Notes: generated by a model not told the origin, from the sequence alone. A DNA stretch of 60,590 bases from Fidelibacterota bacterium (GCA_004124295.1 SCKI01000015.1:1-60590), one strand, 5' to 3'. Positions 1 through 9,440 are shown, counted from the first letter of the stretch. A program made the numbers and translations.

Positions 1-1
1 A

Positions 2-3000
2 TTATCCGCCGCTAACGTTAGCGCCACCGTAACAGGAGGGTACACTATCTGGGTCAATGGGTTCCCCACTCAATTTGCCACCCACAACAACGGCATCGTC
101 GAAATGTCCACGTACAATAATGGTATCATCGGGCGGGGCCTCGGTTGGTCGGGCACCGGATTCCGGCTGAGCGGTGGGGCAGATGCCCTTTTTGAGGCTC
201 AGTTTGCGCTCGCTGCATCTTCTTCCCGGGCTTCCGGCAGACTGTATGGCGGTGTGGGCGCTCACGATTATGCCACCACCAGCCCCCTGGACATTTTAGC
301 CGATACGCCGCCGCCGGGGTTTGACCAGGTCTACAGGGCCTCCTTCAACGATAGCAAGGCAGCCACACCGATCGGCATCGAGGTTACCAAAATCTCATTC
401 TCAAATGCCACCAGTCCCGATAACAATTATGTGCTGATCTCCTTCGATCTGGAAAATACCAGCGGCGGCACCCTGACCGGCATCTACACCGGCCTGGCGA
501 TGGATTGGGACGTGGGCGATCCCTTCAACAACCTCGGCGGGTTCGATACGGGGCTGAATCTGGGCTACATCTATGAAAGCCCGGCCGCCAGTCCCCCCAA
601 TCCCGGGGCCGACATCTCTGTCGCGCCGGGTAAATCAGCAACTCTTGCCGGCGTCGCTGCGGACCCGAACTATTACGGTGTCGTCCTGCTGGAAGGGACC
701 CGCTCGGGCTATGCGGTGGGGCCCTATTATGCGAATACCGAAGCCAACCTCTACACCTACCTGACCACGGACCAAACCGTTCCCACTGCAGCCGGCGATA
801 TGCTCGTTACCCTTGGCGCCGGTCCCTATAATTTTGCGCCGGGTGAGCGCCACCGGGTCTCATTTGCCATCGCCGGTGCGAGCAGTCTGGCCGAGTTGCA
901 GGTTACCGCCCAGGCCGCCCAAGCGGCCTTCAGCAGGATTACCACCCTAACTGCCACGGCGGGCCTGGCGTCAGCCATAACGAACAACTCTGCCACGCTC
1001 AGCGGAACGGTAAGCGCCGCCGGCAAGGATTTAACGCTATTCTTTGAGTATGGTGTGGGCGCGGCATTTGACCTGGCTGTGAGCGCCTCGCCGGCCAATA
1101 TCGGCGGATACGGACGCATTGCCGCGCAGGCTGACCTGGCGGGCTTGGCAGCCAACACCACCTACCAGTACCGCCTGGTGGCCGATGACTTGGCCAGCAA
1201 CCGCGTCATCGAGAGCGCGGCGCAATCGTTCACCACGACCGCGGCTGCCGGTGATGTGACCGATAACGGGGTGATTGCCGGAGACACCACGGTTACCTTC
1301 CCCAATACGGGGGTGGAGATGAACTTCACCTTTAGCGGCGGCGCCGGGAATGATACCGTGGAGGTGATGCTTTTTGCCAGCACGCCCGATGGCGCCCTGC
1401 CGGCCAACGATACGCCGGTAGGCGGCCAGTACTGGGAGTTCAACCACTACGGGTCCGGGACATTCAGCGTCGACCTGACCCTTAATTTCCCGGCCAATAC
1501 CCTTTCAGCCGCCGACCTGGCCGATCTGACCCTGCTCAACCTCATGAAGCGGGCGTCCGGGGGCGGCGGCCCCTGGACGGGCATCCGGACCGCGGCCAGC
1601 GCCAGCGACCGTTCGGTAACCTTTAACGCTCTGACCGGCTTCAGCCAATACGTGGTCACGCTTACCACGCCGGCCGACACCGAAGCGCCCATTGCTTCCA
1701 ATTTCAGTCTGCAGTCCAGCGGCCCGCAGCTGGGCAACGATCTGACGCTGACCGTGACGGTGACCGATAACGACGCCGTCAGTTCGGTCGATCTGTACGC
1801 GGCTGGCGGGGGTTCCAGCGCTTACGCAACCATCGCGATGAGCAGCTCCGGCGGCTCGGGCTATACCGCGACCATTCCGTCCGCCGCCATCAGTTTGACG
1901 GGCATGGCCGCCTATGTTATTGCCGCTGATGCCTCCGGGAATAAGGACACGACGGCAGCCATCTATTCGGGCACCCGCTTTGCAGCCGACGAATTGGGCA
2001 CCCAAAGCCTCGGCGGAAATCCTTACAGCAGCGGGTTTCCCAAGGACAAGTGGCGGCTCATATCCGTGCCGGCCATTCTGGACAATGCCTCCCTTTTGGG
2101 TAACTTTGAAGAATTGGGCGCGGTTGACAACACGGTCTGGCGACTGTACGGCTACCGCAACGATGCGTTCACCGAAAACCCGACGAGCCTGGGTGCAGGC
2201 GAATCGTTCTGGCTTTACCAGCGGGTCGCGGAGGCGCTGCATTTCAGCGTGACCTCCGGGATCACCGGCGGCGAATCCCAGATGGCCAAATCCATCAGCC
2301 CGGGCTGGAGCCTCATCGGCAGCCCCTTCGCCTTCTCCGTGACGGTTGCTGCTCCCTCCGCTGAATTCTTCGGGCCCTTCACATACGACGGCGCACAGTG
2401 GACCGGAAAAGCGGCCTCCTTGCTCCCCTGGCAGGGTTACGCCATCTACAACCGGACCACGGCCCCGCAGACCTTGATCTTCTCCGTGCCGCCGTTCTCG
2501 AAGGAAATACTGTCCAAGGAAGCGCCCCTTGCGGACAGCGGCTGGGAACTTAGGCTCAGTGCCCAGGGGCAGAACTACGGCGACAGCAACACCCTTATCG
2601 GTCGTCATGCCGCCGCCACTGAGGGCCTCGACCGGTTCGACAATCCGGAGCCACCCTACGTGGAGAACTACGTCTACCTGGCGATGGACCGCTCGGACTG
2701 GCAGGAGGGGCTGCCCCTGTTGACCAGTGATATACGGTCTCTCGACGAGGCCAACGGCGAGTGGGAACTGGCCCTCTATACCAGGGGGGAAACGGGCGCC
2801 ATTACCATCAGCGCGGAATTGGCCGGCGAGCTGTCCGGCGACCTGCAAGTGCGCATGGTGGATTTGCAGAACCGGGAAATTTATGACCTGACCTACGGCC
2901 TCGGGCTCCTGGCAATCCGCGACTACAATGACAAATTCCCTTACCGGTTCAAAGTACTGGCCGGAAGCGCGGCCTATGTGGACCAGGCGGCGGCCCAAGT

Positions 3001-3295
3001 GCTGGCCGAGTTGCCGCAGGTGTTCGGCCTGTCCAATAACTATCCGAATCCGTTCAATCCCAATACGCGCATACCCTATACGCTTACTCATCCTGCCCGG
3101 GTCAGTCTCAAGATTTACAACCTGCTCGGCCAGGAGGTGGCAACGCTGGTGAGCGGCTGGCAGGATATGGGCCGCTACGAGGCGCAATGGAACGGCCTGA
3201 ATACCACGGGACAGCCGGTGGCCTCGGGTCTCTACTTTGCCGTCTACACCGCCGAAGGCAAGACCTACACCCGCAAAATGATTTTGATGCGCTAG
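2..3295 (+). CDS. Large secreted protein with C-terminal type IX-like sorting domain (5' partial)
   Basis: The reading frame is open from the first bases of the window, so the gene begins upstream and the first internal ATG (104) is not its start. The visible part, about 1,097 residues, is Ser/Thr/Gly/Ala-rich and beta-strand-like. It has a fibronectin-like stretch encoded around 930-1240 and an Ig-like stretch around 1680-1980. The last 85 residues hold a sorting domain: SNNYPNPFNPNTRIPYTL, then YNLLGQEV, then G.Y.A.W.G, ending in RKMILMR. In FCB bacteria such domains direct export through the type IX system and surface attachment. No catalytic motif is visible in the part present, so the function is unknown; an N-terminal enzyme domain could lie outside the window. 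Confidence 0.85.
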   Translation, partial: LSAANVSATVTGGYTIWVNGFPTQFATHNNGIVEMSTYNNGIIGRGLGWSGTGFRLSGGADALFEAQFALAASSSRASGRLYGGVGAHDYATTSPLDILADTPPPGFDQVYRASFNDSKAATPIGIEVTKISFSNATSPDNNYVLISFDLENTSGGTLTGIYTGLAMDWDVGDPFNNLGGFDTGLNLGYIYESPAASPPNPGADISVAPGKSATLAGVAADPNYYGVVLLEGTRSGYAVGPYYANTEANLYTYLTTDQTVPTAAGDMLVTLGAGPYNFAPGERHRVSFAIAGASSLAELQVTAQAAQAAFSRITTLTATAGLASAITNNSATLSGTVSAAGKDLTLFFEYGVGAAFDLAVSASPANIGGYGRIAAQADLAGLAANTTYQYRLVADDLASNRVIESAAQSFTTTAAAGDVTDNGVIAGDTTVTFPNTGVEMNFTFSGGAGNDTVEVMLFASTPDGALPANDTPVGGQYWEFNHYGSGTFSVDLTLNFPANTLSAADLADLTLLNLMKRASGGGGPWTGIRTAASASDRSVTFNALTGFSQYVVTLTTPADTEAPIASNFSLQSSGPQLGNDLTLTVTVTDNDAVSSVDLYAAGGGSSAYATIAMSSSGGSGYTATIPSAAISLTGMAAYVIAADASGNKDTTAAIYSGTRFAADELGTQSLGGNPYSSGFPKDKWRLISVPAILDNASLLGNFEELGAVDNTVWRLYGYRNDAFTENPTSLGAGESFWLYQRVAEALHFSVTSGITGGESQMAKSISPGWSLIGSPFAFSVTVAAPSAEFFGPFTYDGAQWTGKAASLLPWQGYAIYNRTTAPQTLIFSVPPFSKEILSKEAPLADSGWELRLSAQGQNYGDSNTLIGRHAAATEGLDRFDNPEPPYVENYVYLAMDRSDWQEGLPLLTSDIRSLDEANGEWELALYTRGETGAITISAELAGELSGDLQVRMVDLQNREIYDLTYGLGLLAIRDYNDKFPYRFKVLAGSAAYVDQAAAQVLAELPQVFGLSNNYPNPFNPNTRIPYTLTHPARVSLKIYNLLGQEVATLVSGWQDMGRYEAQWNGLNTTGQPVASGLYFAVYTAEGKTYTRKMILMR

Positions 3296-3312
3296 GCCGG
3301 GCCGCCGCTGAA

Positions 3313-4155
3313 ATGGGGGGCAGAAATTTGTTGATAAAGAGCCTGCTGGCAGCCCTACTGCTGGCCGTCCCCCTGGCGGCCCAGCGGGGCCTGATCATTT
3401 TCACCGCCAGCGCGAACGGCGTCTATCAGAACTGCCTCTGTCCTGAAAAGCCCCTCGGCGGCCTGGAGCGCCGGGCACAATTTATCGCCGACCTCAAAGC
3501 CCGCTATCCCGACGCCTTATTGCTGGATAACGGGGACAATTTCATCGATTACATGGCCCCTGAAGTCAAGGACGTGATCACCGAATCGATGGCCTTTATC
3601 GGCTACGACCTGGTGAATCTGGGCGATCAGGACATCGTTTTCGGCCAGCCCGGGTATCTCGACCTGCCGGAAGTGACCAAAACCTTCGGCGAGCCGGTGA
3701 CCATCACAAAGGGCGCCCTGACCTACTCCATATTGCCATTGATTCACCCCCGCGTCACCCGCTTTTACGAGCAGGGGCCGTTCGAGCCTTTCGGCATGGA
3801 CAGCTGGCCGGAGCAGATTGAGCGCTGGCTCGCCACGCCGTTGCCCAAGGCGACCGTGCGGGTACTCCTTTCCCATGCCGGCTTCGAAGCCGACCGGGCC
3901 ATTGCCCGCAGGTTCCCCGGGATAGACCTGATCATGGGGGGGCATTCGCAGACGATTCTGAAGAAAGTGGCTAAAGAAAACGGGGTACAGATTGTGAACA
4001 TTGGCGGCAACGCGGGCTACGTGGTGGAATTGGAACTGCAGTTGCGCCGGGGAAAATTGCGGGTCAGGGATTATACTGTTCACCCGATGATACTAAGCTT
4101 GCCAGCGCACCCGCAAGTGCTTCAAATTATCGACCGGCACTTGGCAGCGCGTTAA
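3313..4155 (+). CDS. UshA-like metallophosphatase-fold secreted protein, degenerate active site
   Basis: The frame is open from 3187, but the ATG at 3313 is followed at once by a signal peptide (LLIKSLLAALLLAVPLAAQ) and lies after the upstream stop, so 3313 is chosen (280 aa). It resembles the N-terminal metallophosphatase half of the 5'-nucleotidase/UshA family: NGVYQNCLCPEKPLGGLERR near the mature N-terminus, LLDNGDNF, LLSHAGFEADR and a GGHSQTI motif. The usual first metal motif (DxH) is absent and the usual GNHEFD is replaced by LGDQDIVFG. The C-terminal nucleotide-binding domain is missing. Hydrolase activity is therefore doubtful. The Cys-X-Cys pair near the N-terminus is a feature I associate with a sub-family of such proteins, not a proven site. 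The gene lies 17 bases after the upstream sorting-domain gene. Confidence 0.75.
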   Translation: MGGRNLLIKSLLAALLLAVPLAAQRGLIIFTASANGVYQNCLCPEKPLGGLERRAQFIADLKARYPDALLLDNGDNFIDYMAPEVKDVITESMAFIGYDLVNLGDQDIVFGQPGYLDLPEVTKTFGEPVTITKGALTYSILPLIHPRVTRFYEQGPFEPFGMDSWPEQIERWLATPLPKATVRVLLSHAGFEADRAIARRFPGIDLIMGGHSQTILKKVAKENGVQIVNIGGNAGYVVELELQLRRGKLRVRDYTVHPMILSLPAHPQVLQIIDRHLAAR

Positions 4156-4178
4156 AAGCAATTTGAGGATAATGAAAT

Positions 4179-4730
4179 ATGTCTAAAGTATGGCTGCGGT
4201 TTTTAATGATCAGTATGCTGGCCGGCTCATTCCTGCAAGGACAGGAGCTGGTCAAGGCCGGGGAGGACGCTCCGACTTTTTTCCTGACGTTCCTTGACGG
4301 CGAGAAGTTTTACCTCAGCCGCACTGTGGGTGCTAAAGCCCGGGATAATCTGCGCAAACCCCTCGTGCTCAGTTTTTTCGCGACTTGGTGTATTCCCTGT
4401 AAAAAGGAGATTCCCCAGCTCGAAATCCTGCAGAAAAAGTATCCCGATGCAGGTATCTACCTCATTGATGTGAATGAGCCGAAAGACCTGTTGAGGGATT
4501 ATATGGCAGAATACAATATCGAACTGAAAGTCCTCATCGACCGATACGGGAAGACAGCCTCCAAGTATGGCGTTGTCAGTGACCAGGGCCGGGGCAGCTT
4601 GCCGACCCTGTTCATCATCGCTGAAGACGGCAAGGTTCTCTTGTCGCATGTCGGTTATAAGGAAGGTGACGAGGAGGAGTATGATGCGGTGCTCGCCAGA
4701 ATTACCGCCGAAAAGGTTACCAGCGACTGA
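4179..4730 (+). CDS. TlpA/ResA-like periplasmic thioredoxin-fold protein
   Basis: 183 aa with an N-terminal signal segment (LRFLMISMLAGSFLQG). The thioredoxin fold carries the redox motif WCIPC within FFATWCIPCKKEIPQL, and the conserved cis-proline region GSLPTLFIIAEDGKV follows. This is the layout of extracytoplasmic TlpA/ResA/AhpC-TSA-type oxidoreductases, which reduce or shuffle disulfides, for example during cytochrome c maturation. No haem-lyase gene is adjacent, so the substrate is unknown. It is the last gene before a strong terminator and lies 23 bases after the UshA-like gene, which itself has a Cys-X-Cys motif. A functional link is possible but only inferred. Confidence 0.88.
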   Translation: MSKVWLRFLMISMLAGSFLQGQELVKAGEDAPTFFLTFLDGEKFYLSRTVGAKARDNLRKPLVLSFFATWCIPCKKEIPQLEILQKKYPDAGIYLIDVNEPKDLLRDYMAEYNIELKVLIDRYGKTASKYGVVSDQGRGSLPTLFIIAEDGKVLLSHVGYKEGDEEEYDAVLARITAEKVTSD

Positions 4731-4772
4731 GGTTTTCCGGCCCAGCCGGGCGCATTAATCTATAAAGACCAT

Positions 4773-4799
4773 AAACCGGCCCTTGGGCCGGTTTTCATT
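4773..4799 (+). terminator. Rho-independent terminator
   Basis: A near-perfect inverted repeat (AAACCGGCCC / GGGCCGGTTT) with a tiny loop is followed by a T-rich tail. It ends the transcription unit of the UshA-like and TlpA-like genes; the symmetric A/T flanks would let it work on both strands. Confidence 0.85.
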
Positions 4800-4800
4800 T

Positions 4801-5304
4801 ATGCAATGTTTTAATTGCACAGTATAGTCAACTGACTATGTTTTAAAAACGTCCCGCCGCCATGTTTTGATCATCCTCGTCGAGAAATATTTCCCCGATT
4901 TTCTGGCACACCATTTGCTTTAAATAGGTGTGGTTATTAGAACACGCTCTTTGAATCTTGGCTTATGCCCTACAGACTCCCGGTAAGCGATGGAATTGAA
5001 TTCCCGCGATGATGCGAATGATGCATGATTATATGATTACGGGTGTAAGCCGCCCTTTTGGCTTATGTCGAGCCGGCATCTCCTGCTTGTGTGTGTAAGG
5101 CGTTTGAGATTACGATGTGTTCGGCCCGAGATTAAATGGCCCCGGCCGGCATAAGCCAAATCATTAGCCTGCCTGTGTCTCCTGCAATGGCGTCCTGCCA
5201 CTTCGGTGAACGACAGCCCTACCCTGATTATCTTCAAAAACTTCTTTCGGGCATGGGTGGGCCAGCTTTCTTCTCCGGCGCTGCACCGCAGCACTGGGGA
5301 ACCT
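4801..5304. other. Non-coding stretch with repeated GGCTTATG / CATAAGCC elements
   Basis: No credible protein gene is seen in these ~500 bases. The stretch is less GC-rich than its flanks at first (4800-5040). It carries GGCTTATGCC at 4960-4969, TAAGCC at 5046-5051 facing GGCTTATG at 5060-5067 (a small hairpin), and CCGGCATAAGCC ending at 5157. The copies can pair with one another locally and at distance. It could hold a structured RNA or a regulatory region; no known RNA family is recognised. Confidence 0.4.
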
Positions 5305-5340
5305 AAAGTGGTGCCTTCCCCCCAGAGGTGCCACTTTTAT
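5305..5340 (+). terminator. Hairpin with T-rich tail (terminator or attenuator)
   Basis: AAAGTGGTGCC pairs with GGTGCCACTTT (two wobble pairs) across a C-rich loop, followed by TATTTTC. It lies about 70 bases upstream of the start chosen for the phosphodiester glycosidase-like gene. It may end a transcript coming from the preceding non-coding stretch or act as a leader hairpin. Confidence 0.5.
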
Positions 5341-5408
5341 TTTCAGCCCGATTTGCGCCTCTCAGGCACTGCTCTGGCAAGCCCCTTCGGCCGACTGTAA
5401 TTTCCTGC

Positions 5409-6377
5409 ATGTCTCGGGGTCCTGCCATCAAGCGCCGGCGGGGAAGCCTGGTCCTTTGCGGCAGCCTGACGGCCCTCCTGCTGATCTCGGCCTGCGGCGA
5501 TAGTTCCGCTGCGCGGTACCAGCCCATTTACTGGACCCTCATCGATGTGCCGGCACAGGGGCTGATGGTTTTCAAGGGCAGCACCCGGGCGGGCGATCTC
5601 AATGCCTGGTATGTCGATGCCAACCTGAATCAGGCTGCCCTGCGTAGCCGTGTCGTCAGGGCCCCGGCTGGGCAGTTGGAAACCCCTACGTCTCTGGCTG
5701 CGGCGGCTGGCGCCTGCGTCCTCATTAACGGCGGCGCCTTCATGATGGACGGCCCCCAACCACGCCATATCGGCCTGCTCAAGGTGGCCGGCATCCTGCA
5801 CCAGGGGCCCGTCCCCTCCGTGCTCTGGGACGGCGACCGCTACCACGTGGCCCGGGGTGCTTTCGGCCTGACAGCCGGGAATCACCCCCTCATCGGCTGG
5901 ATCAGAACGGGGGCTGAGGGCCTGCGCTCCGCGAGCCGCCTGCCCCGGCACCAGTTGGGCGACCCCGACCCCCTCTTTAAGCGATCCACCCCGGCGCAGC
6001 CCTGGCCGGTCAGCGATGCCCTGGGGGCGGGACCGGTCCTGGTGGTGGATGGTGAAGTCAATATCACCGCCGCAGCCGAAGGATTCTGGAGCGGCGGCCT
6101 GCAGGCTCTGCATCCCCGGTCGGCCATCGGCTATACTTTCTCGAATCATCTCCTGTTCCTGGTCGTTGACGGCCGGCAGGAGGGGAGCCGGGGGGTCAGC
6201 ATCGCCGAACTGGCCCAGCATATGCTTGACTTGGGGAGCGTGATGGCGCTCAACCTGGATGGGGGCGGTTCCTCCGCCCTGGTTGTGGGCGGGCGGCTGC
6301 TTAACCGTCCGGAAGGAAACCGGCGCGAGCGGCCGGTCATGTCCGCCATTGCCCTCATATGTGATACCGTAGATTAG
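5409..6377 (+). CDS. Phosphodiester glycosidase family (NAGPA/DUF2233-like) lipoprotein
   Basis: The frame is open from 5328, but the ATG at 5409 places a basic n-region (IKRRRGS) before a hydrophobic segment and the lipobox LISAC, so a 322-aa lipoprotein is the better model. The mature part fits the phosphodiester glycosidase/DUF2233 fold. It has an early WTLIDVPAQGLMVFKG segment, an INGGAFMMD segment, GAGPVLVVDG in the middle, RSAIGYT, and the hallmark NLDGGGSSAL near the C-terminus. Family members include human uncovering enzyme and bacterial exopolysaccharide- or teichoic-acid-related enzymes; the substrate here is unknown. It converges on the next gene with only 19 bases between the stops. 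Confidence 0.85.
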   Translation: MSRGPAIKRRRGSLVLCGSLTALLLISACGDSSAARYQPIYWTLIDVPAQGLMVFKGSTRAGDLNAWYVDANLNQAALRSRVVRAPAGQLETPTSLAAAAGACVLINGGAFMMDGPQPRHIGLLKVAGILHQGPVPSVLWDGDRYHVARGAFGLTAGNHPLIGWIRTGAEGLRSASRLPRHQLGDPDPLFKRSTPAQPWPVSDALGAGPVLVVDGEVNITAAAEGFWSGGLQALHPRSAIGYTFSNHLLFLVVDGRQEGSRGVSIAELAQHMLDLGSVMALNLDGGGSSALVVGGRLLNRPEGNRRERPVMSAIALICDTVD

Positions 6378-6396
6378 ACGGCAGGAGTCCCCGGAC

Positions 6397-7284
6397 TCAG
6401 CGGTACGGTACCTGGGCGGTGTGCATGTTCGTGATGCCGTGGGCCACATAGAAATCCCGCACCGCAGTTGACCAGTGAAAATCCCCCTCTATCAGCGAGT
6501 CATAGAACTGGCGCACGAGCATACCGCTGACGGTCCGGCTGTGGCGCTTGGAAAAGTCATCGTAGAGGATGACCAGGGCCGGCTGGAGCTGCCCATCGGC
6601 ATCGAAGACCGGTGACAGCCGCAGGCCGGTGAGGAGCGTGCTCAGGTACGTGCGGTAATAAAATCGGGCCCAGCGTTCCACGACGCTGCGGGGATAGTTG
6701 ACCAGGTGCTGCTCCCAGTCGATGACCCGTTGCGCTACCTGGGCGAAGCTGATGACCAGGCTGTCCTGGTCGGAGAAGCCGGCGGCCAGCTCCCCCATGC
6801 GCAGGGCTAGGAAGGAGTACACCGCAGGGGAGACGCGTCCGCCGAGCCGCCGGTAAAGGAAATCGGGTTGCTGGTCAATGTAGTAGAGCCGGCCGAATGT
6901 GTAAAGGTCGAGGCCGTTTTTCTCCAGACCGGCGTAAAACGGCTGCAGACTGGCATCCTGCCGGTCATCGTCCGCATGCAGACGCTCCAGGAAAGGCAGG
7001 TCCTCCCACATGCGATCGTTGTGCAGGCTGATGGTGGCGTAAAAGAATGTCATGTATGTCTGGGCCAGCGAGTCGACCCGGGCCGGGGGCAGCCCCGGCG
7101 TCATTTCGAGGAACCTGTCCAACCCCTTGCCGAGAGCATGGAGGGACGATTTATCCAGGGCGTCCAGAAAATGGCGGTAGGGAGTCAGCACCGGAGGGTC
7201 GCGCTCCTGGGCGGGCAGCCAACCCGTGGCGAGGGCCAGCAGCAAGGGCGCCAGGCGCAAACGGCAACTGTTCCGGCGGGGCAT
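6397..7284 (-). CDS. Secreted protein of unknown function
   Basis: 295 aa with a clear signal peptide (RRNSCRLRLAPLLLALATGWLPAQ, cleavage after an A-Q type site). The rest is mostly helical, rich in aromatic residues and Leu, with DALDKSSLHALGKGLDRFLEM near the N-terminus and repeated FYY/FYA segments. I recognise no catalytic or domain motif. The gene lies 149 bases downstream of the minus-strand TolB-N/TPR gene and may be co-transcribed with it, although a short tandem repeat sits between them. Confidence 0.7.
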   Translation of the reverse strand: MPRRNSCRLRLAPLLLALATGWLPAQERDPPVLTPYRHFLDALDKSSLHALGKGLDRFLEMTPGLPPARVDSLAQTYMTFFYATISLHNDRMWEDLPFLERLHADDDRQDASLQPFYAGLEKNGLDLYTFGRLYYIDQQPDFLYRRLGGRVSPAVYSFLALRMGELAAGFSDQDSLVISFAQVAQRVIDWEQHLVNYPRSVVERWARFYYRTYLSTLLTGLRLSPVFDADGQLQPALVILYDDFSKRHSRTVSGMLVRQFYDSLIEGDFHWSTAVRDFYVAHGITNMHTAQVPYR

Positions 7285-7332
7285 GGGGGAAGTTAAGCAG
7301 CACTGGGACCGGCAAGGCCCGGGAGCAGGGGG

Positions 7333-7374
7333 GATGCAGGATGTTGGATGTTGGATAGTGGATGTTGGATGGGC
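7333..7374. repeat. Six imperfect 7-bp tandem repeats (GATGTTG type)
   Basis: Consecutive heptamers read GATGCAG, GATGTTG, GATGTTG, GATAGTG, GATGTTG, GATGGGC. The array lies between two minus-strand genes and is not coding in any supported frame. Similar low-complexity arrays are common between genes in uncultivated FCB genomes, as far as I recall. Confidence 0.8.
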
Positions 7375-7433
7375 CTGATAACAGGCCGGGAGTCATCGGG
7401 GTTCGGCGATGAAGGTGGCGCGAGGCGAGGCCA

Positions 7434-9440
7434 TTATTCCGGCAGCCCGTATTTGGCGGCCAGGGCCGGGTAGCGGGGATCGGCGCGCAACTGCTCCCAG
7501 CGCCGCCATTGCAGCAGGCGTTTCTTGCCTGGATACCTCGGCTCGGCCAGGACCTGCTCCAGAATTTCGAAGGCACGGTCGGTACTGCCGGTGGTGAAGT
7601 AGACCCAGGCCTGATTGATCAGCCGCCGCTGGCCGCGCCAACCATCGAGGCTGACCGGAAGCGCCGCCACCGCTTCATCGGCATGGCGTCTCGCCTGGTC
7701 ATCAAGACCCAGTCGGGCCTCCCAATTAGCCAGGCGCATAGTAGGCGAACGGTCCATCATATCGGTTTCGATACGGTCAATTTCAGCCCGTCCAAGCTGG
7801 CGAGCTTGCTCCAGTTCCGCCTTGGCACTGTCGGCCACCCCGGCATAATGGTAGGCCCGGCCCAGCCAGCCGTGGCCGTCTGCCAGCCGGGGATCGCTGG
7901 GCGGCAGCAGCGCCAGATGGCGCGTCAGTGAGGCAATGGCGTCACGCTCCCGATGTGCCTCGATCTGGAACTGCCCCTGCAGGAACAGCAGATCCACCTC
8001 TGGCACCTGTGGGTCGGCCTGCTCCAACGCCGCCAGGGCCTCTGCTGCGTCTCCGGTCTGTTCGTACAGAATATCCGCCAGCCGACCATAGCTACTTGCA
8101 ACAAATGGGCTCAACGAAACGGATTGTCGGGTATACTGGACCGCGTTGTCGTGGTCATCAAGAATGCGGTAGGTATTCGCGACCTCTCTGGCCAGTACGG
8201 TAGACCTGGGATCCAGCTCGAATGCCCGCCGGAGCAACTCCAGGGCCTTGCCGAAATTGCCCAGCCGACGCTCAATATAGCCAATATTGGAAATGATTTC
8301 CGGGTTGTTGGGTTCCAGCTGCAGGGCCGGATAGAACTCCTGCAGCGCCCGGGCGTAGTCCCGGTGGCCGTGGTAGTGGTTGCGGCCCCGGGCATTGCGG
8401 ACAAAGACCCGGTCCGGCGCCAAGGCGTTGGCCCGCCCCAGGGCCCACTCGGCCTGGGCCAGCCGGTCATCACTGGGATCATAGGCTTGCCATCTATAAC
8501 CCAGGTGGGCGATGGCCAGTGCTGCCCAGGCTTCGGCAAAGCTAGGATCGAGACGGGTCGCTTCCTCGAAGCCGGCAATGGTATTCTCTATCTCCCGCTT
8601 TCCGTAACCTGCTTCACGCCACTGGATGCCCCTGAGATAGGCGTCGTAGGCGGCCATGTTCTCGGTGGGCCGCTCAGCCAGCCGCTCTTCAACTTCCGGG
8701 GTCAGGGTAGCCTTCAAGGCCTGGGCAATGGCCCGGGCCACTTCCATCTGGATGTCGAATATATCGGTGATATGGCGGTCGTAGGTCTCGGCCCAGAGAT
8801 GGGCCTCGGTTTCGGCGTCGATGAGCTGGGCGGTGATGATCACCCGGTCCGTTGACCGCTGCACCGACCCTTCCACCAACGTTTGCACGCCGAGCTCGGC
8901 CGCGATATCCCGCATCCGTTTGGTGGTCCCCTTGTACTGCATCACCGAGGTCCGGGCGATGACCTTAAGCCCCGTCACCTTGTAGAACTGGGTGATCAGG
9001 TTATCGGTCATGCCATCGGCAAAGAGCTGGCCGTCAGCGGTGGTGCTGAAGGTGGCAAAGGGCAGCACGGCGACGGATTTATCATCCGTATCGGTGACTC
9101 GGCTTCCGCCCCAGCGCCCCCAGACACCAAAGGTGATAGCAAGCAGGGTGATGGCGATGAGGGTCCGGTTGCTGGTGCCCGGCTTGCCGGATTTCCGGCC
9201 CTCCGTTCTGACAATCCCCTCCGGTGTGATGTCGAATAACCAGGCCAGCCCCATGGCGACGGGGAAGCCGAGCGCCAGTAGCACCACGATAACGCGTCCT
9301 ACCCATTCAGGGACCCCCATGAGGCCAAACGTGCCGTCAATGATCTGCACGATGACGAAGGCGATGCCGCCGTAGAAGGCCGCCACCCGGAAAACCCGGC
9401 GGCGCTTGAGTTCGGTGAGGAAGTTGGCGAAAGTACTCAA
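7434..9440 (-). CDS. Membrane TolB-N-like/TPR protein
   Basis: 668 aa. The N-terminus (ELKRRRVFRVAAFYGGIAFVIVQIIDG) is followed by two more hydrophobic segments to about residue 107, giving roughly three membrane spans. Residues about 118-255 match the TolB N-terminal/FlgO-like domain found after adenylate cyclase domains: SVAVLPFATFST, LFADGMTDNLITQFYKVTGLKVIARTSV, ELGVQTLVEGSVQRS, HLWAETYDR. From about 270 to the end come tetratricopeptide repeats (for example NIGYIERRLGNFGKALELLRRAFELDPRS). There is no cyclase, kinase or HTH domain, so it is probably a membrane-anchored scaffold or sensor. The cyclase protein at 48809-50743 carries the same central domain. Confidence 0.85.
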   Translation of the reverse strand: MSTFANFLTELKRRRVFRVAAFYGGIAFVIVQIIDGTFGLMGVPEWVGRVIVVLLALGFPVAMGLAWLFDITPEGIVRTEGRKSGKPGTSNRTLIAITLLAITFGVWGRWGGSRVTDTDDKSVAVLPFATFSTTADGQLFADGMTDNLITQFYKVTGLKVIARTSVMQYKGTTKRMRDIAAELGVQTLVEGSVQRSTDRVIITAQLIDAETEAHLWAETYDRHITDIFDIQMEVARAIAQALKATLTPEVEERLAERPTENMAAYDAYLRGIQWREAGYGKREIENTIAGFEEATRLDPSFAEAWAALAIAHLGYRWQAYDPSDDRLAQAEWALGRANALAPDRVFVRNARGRNHYHGHRDYARALQEFYPALQLEPNNPEIISNIGYIERRLGNFGKALELLRRAFELDPRSTVLAREVANTYRILDDHDNAVQYTRQSVSLSPFVASSYGRLADILYEQTGDAAEALAALEQADPQVPEVDLLFLQGQFQIEAHRERDAIASLTRHLALLPPSDPRLADGHGWLGRAYHYAGVADSAKAELEQARQLGRAEIDRIETDMMDRSPTMRLANWEARLGLDDQARRHADEAVAALPVSLDGWRGQRRLINQAWVYFTTGSTDRAFEILEQVLAEPRYPGKKRLLQWRRWEQLRADPRYPALAAKYGLPE

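Noticed and set aside
1505..3187. Long minus-strand open frame (560 codons) opposite the sorting-domain gene
   Set aside because: It lies fully antisense to a strongly supported coding region; high GC leaves few stops, and the product has no domain and a composition rich in Gly/Arg/His typical of chance frames.
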